Origin: Bacteroides sp. An322 | GTDB taxonomy: Bacteria > Bacteroidota > Bacteroidia > Bacteroidales > Bacteroidaceae | Assembly (NCBI RefSeq): GCF_002161765.1 | Contig: NZ_NFIN01000018.1 | Location: forward strand, 1-64,000 | DNA: 64,000 nt | Direction: 5' to 3' | Part shown: positions 34,224 through 41,307 of the stretch, one piece after another | Position numbering within the stretch: position 1 is the first letter of the stretch | Layout: each line of letters starts with the position of its first letter | Translations under genes and position numbers: made by a program | The notes under the pieces: model-generated | What the model was told of the DNA's origin: nothing | The model's input: only the letters and a program-made list of their open reading frames with translations | Databases searched by the model: none

Positions 34224-35114
34224 ATGAAAATACTGACCATTATCGTTTCTTATAACTTCGAGCGGTGGATGAAGCCTTGCTTGGAGAGCCTGACGCGCTC
34301 TGTTCACCCTACGGACGTGCTGGTGATTGACAACGGCTCGACCGACCGTACCGTCTCCCTTCTGCGGGAATCTTATCCGTGGGTGCACCTCATCGCCAAC
34401 GGGGAGAACCTCGGCTTCGGGCGGGCGAACAATATCGGGCTGCGCCTCGCCTTAGACGAAGGGTATGACGCTGCCTTCCTTCTGAACCAAGATGCGTGGG
34501 TCAGTCCCGATGCGCTCGGCATTTTGGCAGAACGGGCAGAGCGGCATCCGGCGTTCGGCATCCTCTCGCCTGTGCATCTGAACGGGGCGGGAAACGGGCT
34601 GGATAAGGGATTCGCCCAATACGTCGGGTGTCCTCGGCGTGAAGACCTTCCGGCGGATAAAGACGTCGTGGAGGCTCCGTTCGTCAACGCCGCTTTCTGG
34701 TTCATCCCTGCCCGCACGCTGCGGACGGTAGGCGGATTCTCCCCGCTCTTCTACCATTACGGCGAGGATAAGGACTACATCAATCGTCTGCACCGCCACG
34801 GGTTGAAGGTGGGCTATGCTCCTCAAGCCTTCGGATGCCACGACCGGGAGTTCCGCACCGTTTCGCGCGAGGCGTTCTTCCGTTCGGAGTATGTCTATCT
34901 GCTCTCCGAATACGCGAATCTGAACCGTCCCTTTTCGGGCGCGTTCGCCTACAGCGTGCTCGCCTGTATGAAAAAAGCCCTGCAAGCATTCGCCCGGCTG
35001 AAGCTGAAAGACGGATGTACTTACTTGCGCCTCACCGCAAAGCTAAGTGCCCGGACGTGTGAAGCCGTCCGCATCCGCCGGGAAACGGAACAGGCGGGAG
35101 CGCACTTCTTATGA
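34224..35114 (+). CDS. Family 2 glycosyltransferase (rhamnosyltransferase-like)
   Basis: The product has 296 residues. The GT2 fold is clear: TIIVSYNFERWMKPCLESL, VLVIDNGSTDRT (donor site) and FLLNQDAWVSPDAL with NQDA in place of the DxD motif, which is typical of rhamnosyltransferase-like GT2 enzymes. The GFSPLFYHYGEDKDYINRLHRHGLKVGY segment holds the ED-x-D acceptor-side motif. It acts at the cytoplasmic face on a lipid-linked glycan. The start at 34224 begins directly at the first beta strand. It sits between two CRCAGA repeats. Confidence 0.85.
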   Translation: MKILTIIVSYNFERWMKPCLESLTRSVHPTDVLVIDNGSTDRTVSLLRESYPWVHLIANGENLGFGRANNIGLRLALDEGYDAAFLLNQDAWVSPDALGILAERAERHPAFGILSPVHLNGAGNGLDKGFAQYVGCPRREDLPADKDVVEAPFVNAAFWFIPARTLRTVGGFSPLFYHYGEDKDYINRLHRHGLKVGYAPQAFGCHDREFRTVSREAFFRSEYVYLLSEYANLNRPFSGAFAYSVLACMKKALQAFARLKLKDGCTYLRLTAKLSARTCEAVRIRRETEQAGAHFL

Positions 35115-35119
35115 ATATT

Positions 35120-35193
35120 CACTACAGAGGACACAGAGGCACTCAGAGTCTTTAAAATTATTTTTTCTGTGATACTCTGTGTCCTCTGTGGTG
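35120..35193. repeat. CRCAGA-family inverted repeat
   Basis: Arms 35120-35148 and 35165-35193 share CAC(T/C)ACAGAGGACACAGAG. It closely resembles the copy at 34129-34202, so the two transferase genes are bracketed by near-identical spacers. Confidence 0.75.
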
Positions 35194-35243
35194 CCCCCTT
35201 AAACACACTTTTAATTCTTAACTTTTAATTTTTAACTGAAGCA

Positions 35244-36152
35244 ATGTATTCCCCAATCCTCCTATTCGTTTACAATCGTCCCGAGCATACCCGCCGAGTC
35301 ATCGAATCCCTGCAAGCCAATGCCGAAGCGGCAGAGAGCCGGTTATTTATCTATGCCGACCAAGCCCGAAGCGAGGCTGACCGTCCGAACGTGGACGAGG
35401 TGCGCCGGTATATCCGAAACATCGGTGGCTTCAAGCAGGTCACCCTTATCGAACGCGCCGAGAACTGGGGGCTTGCCCGCAATATCATCGACGGAGTGAC
35501 TACGCAAGTCAACGCTTACGGGCGTGTGATTGTATTGGAAGACGATTTGGTGGTTTCGCCTTACTTCCTGCGCTTTATGAACGATGCGTTGGAGGTTTAT
35601 AAAGACGAAGAGCGGGTGGGGCATATTCAGGCATGCGACTTCACGAAAGACCCTTCGCTACCCGACACCTTCCTCATCAAGTGGACGGGAAGCTGGGGAT
35701 GGGCAACATGGGCACGGGCGTGGCGGCATTTCAATCCCGACGGGAAAGCCTTGCTCGCCCAACTAGAAGCCCGCCGCCTCACCCGTACCTTCGATTTCGA
35801 CGGCAATTATCCTTTTACCCGGATGCTTCGCCGCCAGATAGCGGGCAAAAACAATTCGTGGGCTATCCGTTGGAATGCCAGCCTTTTCCTTGCCGGTATC
35901 CTTTCGCTGAACGTAGGCAAATCGTTGGTGCAGAACACAGGCTTCGACGGCACGGGTACCAATTGCGGCGGTGGCGGCCTCTATGCTTCCGACTTATGGA
36001 TGCAGCCCCTGCCCGTCGTCCCCATCGCTCCCATTGCCGAAAACCAAGCAGCCCGCAAGGCCTTCGCCCGCTATTATCATCGCACCAACGGCTTTTGGGC
36101 GAAAGCCATCCGCCGCATCAAGCGGACGTTAAGAGGGGATTTCGGGGCGTGA
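35244..36152 (+). CDS. Glycosyltransferase (GT2/GNT-I-like)
   Basis: The product has 302 residues. Features are ILLFVYNRPEHTRRVIESL (first strand), AENWGLARNIIDGV, VIVLEDDLVVSPYFLRFMNDAL with the EDD metal motif (about 97-99), and WTGSWGWATWARAW, a typical acceptor-loop phrase of this sugar-transferase group in Bacteroidota polysaccharide loci. It acts in the cytoplasm. It is co-directional with the preceding transferases. The sugar specificity cannot be read. Confidence 0.83.
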   Translation: MYSPILLFVYNRPEHTRRVIESLQANAEAAESRLFIYADQARSEADRPNVDEVRRYIRNIGGFKQVTLIERAENWGLARNIIDGVTTQVNAYGRVIVLEDDLVVSPYFLRFMNDALEVYKDEERVGHIQACDFTKDPSLPDTFLIKWTGSWGWATWARAWRHFNPDGKALLAQLEARRLTRTFDFDGNYPFTRMLRRQIAGKNNSWAIRWNASLFLAGILSLNVGKSLVQNTGFDGTGTNCGGGGLYASDLWMQPLPVVPIAPIAENQAARKAFARYYHRTNGFWAKAIRRIKRTLRGDFGA

Positions 36153-36218
36153 TGCTTTTCATCACAGATTGCACAGATTTTAGTCTGTCGTTATTCACTC
36201 TTAATTGTTCATTATTAA

Positions 36219-37052
36219 TTATTTCGTAACCGTTTTCAAGGGTATGTTGCCTAATTCTGCTGCCAATTCGGAAAACGAACTGTGGAACGAGCCGTATATC
36301 TTCTGCGTGCGTGCTAATGTCCATAGGTCGGCAATGCCTTCGCGGATGCCTTCTGTGGTACTGCGGTCTGCCTTGCTCTCGGCACAGACGATGCGTTCGC
36401 CGTAGCGGGCGCGCATTGCTTGCTTCACTTCTTCCGAATCGGTGGCAAGATAGATGCAAAGGTCGGAGTGTGCCGCTAGTTCCTGGTCCAAGCAATCGAA
36501 GAACAAATCCAGCGGGCTGTGCTCGATAGACAAGGCATTATCGGTGCGGCGGATATGCACGCCTACGGTGTAAGCGGAAAAAGCGGCGGCACGTTTCCCG
36601 ATGACTGCTTCCACCTGTGGCACGGGGCGGAACACTTCGTGCAACAGCGTTTCGGGATAAGCGTAGAAAGGCAGATAGGATGCCATATAGACATTCCCTT
36701 TCTTTACCCAATCTTCGAAATCGAAACCTTGCGTGCGGAGCGCGTCTATCTGATGCTCGTATAGGCACGAGCGGAACAACAGTTTCTGAAACAGGGCAGG
36801 GACGTGGAAGTTCTTCTGCCGCGGACGGTCGAACACCAACAAGTCGGAAGCTGAAGCCTCGACAATACGCACTCTCTCAGGCAAACGCCGAGGCACGAAC
36901 AAATCGCGGAACGCTGCGTGCAACGCCCAGTCGCGAAACCAGATTACTCTCAAATCAATGCCGGCTTGTTCCGCCAATGCAATGGCGGAAAGCGTGGCGC
37001 GGATGCGGTTTGCCAAGCCTCCGGCGGGGACAAATATCATTTTTCTTTTCAT
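36219..37052 (-). CDS. Fucosyltransferase-like protein (HxRRxD motif)
   Basis: The product has 277 residues. FVPAGGLANRIRATLSAIALA at the N-terminus and GVHIRRTDNALS at about 168-175 form the GDP-fucose-binding pattern of alpha-1,2/1,6-fucosyltransferase and O-FucT-type enzymes, followed by CIYLATDSEEVK and YGSFHSSFSELAA, also family-typical. The start MKRKMIFVPAGG at 37052 is used because the longer frame would run through the divergent promoter and the next gene. It would add fucose or a related sugar to the surface glycan. Confidence 0.78.
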   Translation of the reverse strand: MKRKMIFVPAGGLANRIRATLSAIALAEQAGIDLRVIWFRDWALHAAFRDLFVPRRLPERVRIVEASASDLLVFDRPRQKNFHVPALFQKLLFRSCLYEHQIDALRTQGFDFEDWVKKGNVYMASYLPFYAYPETLLHEVFRPVPQVEAVIGKRAAAFSAYTVGVHIRRTDNALSIEHSPLDLFFDCLDQELAAHSDLCIYLATDSEEVKQAMRARYGERIVCAESKADRSTTEGIREGIADLWTLARTQKIYGSFHSSFSELAAELGNIPLKTVTK

Positions 37053-37057
37053 ATCGC

Positions 37058-37066
37058 GCAAAAGTA
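37058..37066 (-). promoter_or_regulatory. -7 element of the fucosyltransferase-like gene
   Basis: The minus strand reads TACTTTTGC, an exact consensus match. The element lies 5 bp from the ATG, so the transcript would be nearly leaderless, or a more distant start is used. Confidence 0.5.
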
Positions 37067-37090
37067 GCGAATTTATCTTAGAGAAAATCG

Positions 37091-37099
37091 TACCTTTGC
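37091..37099 (+). promoter_or_regulatory. -7 element of the GT4 gene
   Basis: TACCTTTGC is an exact match, 17 bp before the ATG at 37117. It is divergent from the element at 37058, and the two promoters overlap within 42 bp. Confidence 0.6.
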
Positions 37100-37116
37100 A
37101 AAAACTTTGACGAAAT

Positions 37117-38379
37117 ATGAGGGTACTTATCATAAATACATCCGAACGGACAGGAGGCGCGGCAATCGCAGCAAGCCGCCTGATGGAGGCTTTGAAGAAC
37201 AGCGGCATCAAAGCCAAGATGCTGGTGCGCGACAAGCAGACCGACCAAGTGACCGTGGTCGCGCTGAAGAAGTCGTGGCGGCAAATCTGGCAATTCGTAT
37301 GGGAACGCATCGTGATATGGATAGCCAACCGCTTCAAGAAGCACAACCTCTTCGCCGTGGACATTGCCAACACAGGCACCGACATCACTTCGCTGCCCGA
37401 ATTCCGCCAAGCCGATGTCATTCACCTGCATTGGGTCAACCAGGGCTTGCTCTCGCTGCAAGACCTTCGGAAAATCTTCCTGTCGGGCAAGCCCGTCGTG
37501 TGGACCATGCACGATATGTGGCCCGTCACCGGCATCTGCCACCACGCGGGAGACTGCACGCATTATCAGGCGCAGTGTCACGATTGCCCCTTGCTTTACC
37601 GCGGGCACCGTCACGACCTTTCCTACAAGACGTTTGTCAAGAAGCAACAGCTCTATAAAGACGCCAACATCACTTTCGTGGCGTGCAGCCGCTGGCTGGA
37701 AGAATTGGCAAAGAAAAGCGCCCTCACCCTCGGACATACCGTGACCAACCTTCCCAATCCTATCAATACCAACCTGTTTCATCCTACCGACAAGGTTGCA
37801 GCCCGGCGGAAACTCAACCTTCCCGAAGACAAACGGCTGCTGCTGTTCAGTTCGATGAAAATCACCGACAAGAAGAAAGGTATTGATTACTTGGTGGAAG
37901 CCTGCCGCCTGCTCCACGAAAAGCAGCCCGGATTCTGCGAAAAGCTTGCCGTAGTGGTCGTAGGCAAGGAGTCGCAACAGTATGCCGACCTGTTCCCTTT
38001 CCCCGTCTACTGCCTCAGCTACATAGGCAAGGAGAAGGAAATGACCGCCGTCTACAACGCTGTCGACCTCTTCGTCACCCCGTCGCTCCAAGAGAACCTG
38101 CCCAACACCATTATGGAAGCCATGTCGTGCGGCGTGCCCTGCGTTGGCTTCTGCATCGGAGGCATTCCCGAAATGATAGACCACCTGCACAACGGATACG
38201 TAGCCCGCTACCGTTCTGCCGAAGACCTGGCGAACGGCATCTGCTGGTCGCTCACCGAAGGCGATTACCAAAGCCTCAGCACCGAAGCCCGCCGCAAAGT
38301 GCTCAGCACCTATACCGAACACGTGGTGGCAATGAAATACATCGGAATCTATAACCACATCACCGGACAAAACGCCTGA
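37117..38379 (+). CDS. Family 4 glycosyltransferase
   Basis: The product has 420 residues with a GT-B fold. The N-terminal acceptor domain begins VLIINTSERTGGAAIAASRLMEAL and contains the loop HDMWPVTGICHHAGDCTHYQAQCHDC, a cysteine-rich insertion seen in WcaL/WcfF-like capsule transferases. The donor domain shows LFSSMKITDKKKGIDYLVEA and the EX7E-type motif SLQENLPNTIMEAMSCGVPCVGF. It uses a nucleotide sugar in the cytoplasm. It is followed after 6 bp by a GT2 gene, so the two form an operon. Confidence 0.88.
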   Translation: MRVLIINTSERTGGAAIAASRLMEALKNSGIKAKMLVRDKQTDQVTVVALKKSWRQIWQFVWERIVIWIANRFKKHNLFAVDIANTGTDITSLPEFRQADVIHLHWVNQGLLSLQDLRKIFLSGKPVVWTMHDMWPVTGICHHAGDCTHYQAQCHDCPLLYRGHRHDLSYKTFVKKQQLYKDANITFVACSRWLEELAKKSALTLGHTVTNLPNPINTNLFHPTDKVAARRKLNLPEDKRLLLFSSMKITDKKKGIDYLVEACRLLHEKQPGFCEKLAVVVVGKESQQYADLFPFPVYCLSYIGKEKEMTAVYNAVDLFVTPSLQENLPNTIMEAMSCGVPCVGFCIGGIPEMIDHLHNGYVARYRSAEDLANGICWSLTEGDYQSLSTEARRKVLSTYTEHVVAMKYIGIYNHITGQNA

Positions 38380-38385
38380 ACGCCT

Positions 38386-39135
38386 ATGCTACAGCATCTG
38401 CACCCCAAGTTCTCCGTCATCACCGTCACCTACAACGCCGGAGCCGTCATCGAAGACACCATACAGAGCGTCATCACCCAGACGTATAAGAACATCGAAT
38501 ACATCATCGTCGACGGCGCGTCTACCGACAAGACGATGAGCATCGTCAACCGCTACCGCGACCGCATCCACACCGTAGTGAGCGAACCCGACCGCGGGCT
38601 GTACGACGCGATGAACAAAGGCATCCGCCTCGCCACGGGCGACTATGTGTGCTTCCTCAATGCGGGCGACGAACTGCACGAAGACGATACGCTGCAACTC
38701 ATCGTCCACAGCCTTGCGGGGCTGGCCGAACTGCCCGATGTCATCTACGGACGCACCGCCATCGTCGACCGCGAGGGCCATTTCCTGCGGATGCGCCGCC
38801 TCGAACCGCCCGAAAACCTTACGTGGCGCAGCTTCCGCCAAGGGATGCTCGTCTGCCACCAGGCGTTCTTCGCCCGCCGCGACCATGCCGTCGCCTACGA
38901 CCTCCGCTACCGCTTCTCTGCCGACTTCGACTGGTGCATCCGCGTGATGAAGCAAAGCACGGTGCTCCACAACACCCGCCTCACGCTCATCGACTACCTG
39001 AACGAAGGGATGACCACGCGCAATCACCGTGCCTCCCTGCGCGAGCGTTTCCGCATCATGTGCCGCCATTACGGCACGGTGCAGACCGTCGCCCTTCATC
39101 TCAAGTTCGCTATCCGGCTGCTGTATAAAAAGTAG
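38386..39135 (+). CDS. Family 2 glycosyltransferase (WcaA-like)
   Basis: The product has 249 residues, with FSVITVTYNAGAVIEDTIQSVITQTYKNIEYIIVDGASTDKT at the donor site, DRGLYDAMNKGIRLATGDYVCFLNAGDEL with the NAGDE metal motif (about 92-96), and FSADFDWCIRVMKQ on the acceptor side. This is the common type that starts or extends repeat units in Bacteroides surface polysaccharides. It is the second gene of a GT4-GT2 pair and the last of the block. Confidence 0.88.
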   Translation: MLQHLHPKFSVITVTYNAGAVIEDTIQSVITQTYKNIEYIIVDGASTDKTMSIVNRYRDRIHTVVSEPDRGLYDAMNKGIRLATGDYVCFLNAGDELHEDDTLQLIVHSLAGLAELPDVIYGRTAIVDREGHFLRMRRLEPPENLTWRSFRQGMLVCHQAFFARRDHAVAYDLRYRFSADFDWCIRVMKQSTVLHNTRLTLIDYLNEGMTTRNHRASLRERFRIMCRHYGTVQTVALHLKFAIRLLYKK

Positions 39136-39143
39136 ATGATTTT

Positions 39144-39278
39144 AGTCGAACGCAGAGGCGCAGAAGCGCAGAGTTCTTTATTTAGAGAGAGCAAAGAACA
39201 CAGAGCGTAAAAACTCCGTGAACTCTTGCCTTCTCAAAAAATTAAAGACTCTGCGCTTCTGCGCCTCTGCGTTCGACT
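39144..39278. repeat. CRCAGA-family inverted repeat, perfect 31-bp arms
   Basis: Arms 39144-39174 and 39248-39278 are exactly complementary over 31 bp, each with CGCAGAGG CGCAGAAG CGCAGAG units. The 73-nt interior is unrelated to those of other copies. It separates convergent genes (the GT2 gene and the DUF6261 pseudogene), so it could end both transcripts. Confidence 0.85.
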
Positions 39279-39285
39279 AAACCAC

Positions 39286-39797
39286 TCACTCCGTAGGCTC
39301 CGGTTCCGGCTCCGGCGTATCGCCGCCCTCGGCTTTGCCGCCTTTCGACGAGCTGCCCGCTATCCCCGAATAGGTGCCCACCAAGCCGTTTACGCTGGCG
39401 ATGAACGTGTTGATTTCGTCCGTGGGCTGCACGATGGCGTAGGCGTTCACCGTCTGCACGATGTCCTCGTAGAGGGCGTTCGCCTCGGCTACGGCGTCTT
39501 CCGACTTCACGTCGCTCTGCACCATGCGCGCGCTCATCTCCTCGGTTTTCTCAAGGAATTTCGCTTCGAATGCGGCGTTTGCCTCACGCAACGCTTCCAC
39601 TTCCTCGGTCAGCCCCAATGTGGCAACGGCTGCGGCGTTCTCCGTGTCGTCCAGCACGGCGAGCATTCCCCGCGTCTCGGCGGTCTGCTTTGTGTATTCG
39701 TGGCTGCGGTGATGAGTTTGTTCACTTGGGTGTGGAAGTCGCTGCACGAGCCGATGGTCATTGCGCTCATTCCGAAAGATTTGATTTGGTTTGCCAT
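39286..39797 (-). pseudogene. DUF6261 gene 2, frameshifted
   Basis: The start MANQIKSFGMSAMTIGSCSDFHTQVNKLITAATNT is a DUF6261 N-terminus, read from 39797. Near 39690-39694 the reading must shift (loss of one base, or two extra) to continue as KQTAETRGMLAVLDDTENAAAVATLGLTEEVEALREAN, which runs to 39286 with an acidic, proline-rich tail (PEPEPEPTE). Together the pieces give about 170 residues, somewhat shorter than the intact paralogue at 32280. The gene is broken, programmed to shift, or carries a sequencing error. Its upstream region contains the 42-bp array. Confidence 0.75.
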
Positions 39798-39834
39798 AAT
39801 CGTTTTCTATTTAAGGTGGTACATTGTTTTTCAG

Positions 39835-40016
39835 CCAACAATCGTTGGCAAGCCTGCCGAGGGCTCGGGAATGCTCCCAACAATCGTTGGCAGGTCTGCC
39901 GAGGGCTCGGGAATGCTCCCAACGATCGTTGGCAGGTCCGCCGGGGGCTTGGGAATGCTCCCAACGATCGTTGGCAGGGTTTCCGAGGCCTTCGGAGTGT
40001 TCCCAACGATCGTTGG
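39835..40016. repeat. Five-site palindromic array with exact 42-bp period
   Basis: The 14-mer CCAACGATCGTTGG, a perfect palindrome (CCAACAATCGTTGG in the first two sites), starts at 39835, 39877, 39919, 39961 and 40003. Spacing is 42 bp each time, four helical turns, so all sites face the same side of DNA. Between them is a conserved spacer like CAGGTCTGCCGAGGGCTCGG. It lies 38 bp upstream of the DUF6261 pseudogene. Confidence 0.9.
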
Positions 40017-40030
40017 CTGACTTCTGTCTC

Positions 40031-40039
40031 GCAAAGTTA
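40031..40039 (-). promoter_or_regulatory. Candidate -7 element for DUF6261 gene 2
   Basis: The minus strand reads TAACTTTGC, an exact match. If used, the whole palindromic array is transcribed as a leader of about 225 nt containing five hairpins. No good -7 element lies between the array and the start codon. Confidence 0.45.
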
Positions 40040-40120
40040 GCATAATCGGCGGATTCGCCAACATTTCGGCAGAGAAAATCGGCTTCAGGAAGCGGATTTT
40101 TTGTATAAAATTTTATGCTT

Positions 40121-40630
40121 ATGAAAACGATTTTCTTTTTATTATCGCTTGCCTTGCTTTCTTGTCAAGGAGGACGCAAGCAGGACATCCAATCTGCTGA
40201 AGGGACAAAACATCAGATCGTGGATACTGCTTCAGTCTATTATGTTAACCCTTTGCCCCTCTATTTCATCTTGAAAGGCGATACGGTATATACGCTTGTT
40301 GACGGCGGTCCTGTATTTCCCATACACACCTCTGCTCCCGATAATCCTGACTTATTTATCGATTTGAATAATTATGTGAAGAAACAGGTGTCAGACGTGC
40401 ATCTTGGCAAAGGGGCGGTAGACCTCGTTTTCATTATCGACAAGGAAGGGTATATCCGGGACGTGACTATCAAGAAATCAGCAAGAGAAAACGGTGCAGC
40501 ACCCAATGTGGCTGCCCGTATGGATTCTATAGCCTGCAAGGTGATAGCCGAACTTCCTCGATTTACTCCTGCAACCAGAGACGGGAAGGCTGTCAATTTT
40601 CTAAAAAGCTGGACGGTAAGATTTAAATAA
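40121..40630 (+). CDS. Lipoprotein with TonB C-terminal-like domain
   Basis: The product has 169 residues with lipoprotein signal MKTIFFLLSLALLSC (Cys15); MLM two codons earlier is an alternative start. The C-terminal half has VDLVFIIDKEGYIRDVTIKKSA, then ARMDSIACKVIAELPRFTPATRDGKAVNF and a final TVRFK strand, the TonB-C pattern. It lacks a membrane anchor and linker. It is a paralogue of the protein at 24133-24633 (shared D-IACK-----LPRFTPA). A stand-alone gene of unknown role. Confidence 0.75.
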   Translation: MKTIFFLLSLALLSCQGGRKQDIQSAEGTKHQIVDTASVYYVNPLPLYFILKGDTVYTLVDGGPVFPIHTSAPDNPDLFIDLNNYVKKQVSDVHLGKGAVDLVFIIDKEGYIRDVTIKKSARENGAAPNVAARMDSIACKVIAELPRFTPATRDGKAVNFLKSWTVRFK

Positions 40631-40753
40631 GTCGGTCTATGAACATATTTTGCAAATTACGGAAAAATTGCCACATCAGATTTGTAATCATAAGCAGTTG
40701 AAATGACAAAGGCGGTTACGTATCGTTGAGCCTCTTCAAGGCTCTGCTTACTT

Positions 40754-40823
40754 GTAGGGGCAGGGTCTGCCTGCCTGAAAACACCCGCGTGGATGCCTTC
40801 GGGCGGGCAAATCCCGCCCCTAC
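40754..40823. repeat. GTAGGGGC-family palindromic repeat, copy 3
   Basis: Arms 40754-40777 and 40800-40823 with outer GTAGGGGC/GCCCCTAC and the centre ACCCGCGTGGATGCC, as in the copies at 29.9 and 30.9 kb. It lies directly downstream of a truncated GNAT gene. The rest of the 210-bp gap (40631-40842) shows nothing I can name. Confidence 0.78.
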
Positions 40824-40842
40824 AGCGTTGGTTGAGATTATT

Positions 40843-40959
40843 CTAATCGGCAATATCGTTCAGGTCGGCATCGCCGCAATCGAACGATTTTACTTTTTCT
40901 TCAGGTCCCAACTTACGGATGATGTAAGATGAGAATGGTGCTTGCAGACTGGCTTTCAT
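40843..40959 (-). pseudogene. GNAT toxin remnant (N-terminal 38 codons)
   Basis: The frame MKASLQAPFSSYIIRKLGPEEKVKSFDCGDADLNDIAD ends in TAG at 40843-40845. The FDCGDADLND segment is the N-terminal signature of GNAT acetyltransferase toxins from Bacteroidota, normally about 170 residues. The acetyl-CoA-binding core is missing, and a GTAGGGGC palindrome lies 20 bp beyond the stop. Its ATG overlaps the TGA of the upstream small gene, as in intact toxin-antitoxin pairs. Confidence 0.65.
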
Positions 40960-41135
40960 ACGCTTTTCTTTCTTGTACGTTCGCCCAATTCGAGCATTTT
41001 CAAAGCTAATTCATAATTAGCCAGCCTTCTTTCTCTTTCTTCCGGCGTTTCCCGGCGGACTTGCTTCATCCGCTCTTCGAACCGCCGTGCGTCTTCCCCG
41101 AAGAGTATCGGGGTTTCTTTGATTGGTCTTGCCAT
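40956..41135 (-). CDS. Small antitoxin-like protein, partner of the decayed GNAT toxin
   Basis: The product has 59 residues, highly charged and helical: MARPIKETPILFGEDARRF, then EERMKQVRRETPEERERRLANYELALKMLEL. The MARPIKETP opening is typical of small genes directly upstream of GNAT toxin genes in Bacteroides. The start at 41135 fits a promoter at 41165; a TTG 11 codons upstream is a weaker alternative. The gene appears intact while the toxin is not. Confidence 0.65.
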   Translation of the reverse strand: MARPIKETPILFGEDARRFEERMKQVRRETPEERERRLANYELALKMLELGERTRKKSV

Positions 41136-41164
41136 AGCTTTTCCTTTCTTTTTGAGATTCCGCT

Positions 41165-41173
41165 GCAAAGGTA
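41165..41173 (-). promoter_or_regulatory. -7 element of the antitoxin-like gene
   Basis: The minus strand reads TACCTTTGC, an exact consensus match 29 bp before the ATG. The left arm of the next repeat occupies the -33 region. Confidence 0.6.
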
Positions 41174-41191
41174 GTGATTTTAGGTTTTATA

Positions 41192-41298
41192 TTCACCACA
41201 GATTACACGGATTGATAAAATTAATTGGTTGAAAATCTGCGCTAATCCGCGTTTCTTTCAGATAATCAATTTTTGAAATCTGTGTAATCTGTGGTGAA
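41192..41298. repeat. CRCAGA-family inverted repeat
   Basis: Arms 41192-41213 (TTCACCACAGATTACACGG...) and 41277-41298 match in 21 of 22 positions. A shorter internal copy of the CGCGGATTAGCGCAGATTTT type lies at about 41234-41252. It separates the CoA-transferase gene from the antitoxin-like gene. Confidence 0.75.
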
Positions 41299-41307
41299 AA
41301 AGACATG

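Noticed and set aside
37052-37421. N-terminal extension of the fucosyltransferase-like gene to 37421
   Set aside because: It would run through two consensus promoters and lie antisense to the GT4 gene; the sequence MKRKMIFVPAGG is the natural start of the family.
39831-40064. Open frame on the minus strand encoding repeats of LPTIVGSIPEPSAD
   Set aside because: The 42-bp period is divisible by three, so several frames stay open across the array on both strands. There is no signal peptide, promoter or codon bias, and the other two arrays (41/42 and 43 bp) do not keep frame. The palindrome explains the pattern better.
40631-40753. A short minus-strand frame ending VISTAYDYKSDVAIFP as the missing toxin C-terminus
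   Set aside because: It does not show the GNAT acetyl-CoA-binding pattern or the usual FYEKNGF ending, and it starts inside the palindromic repeat.
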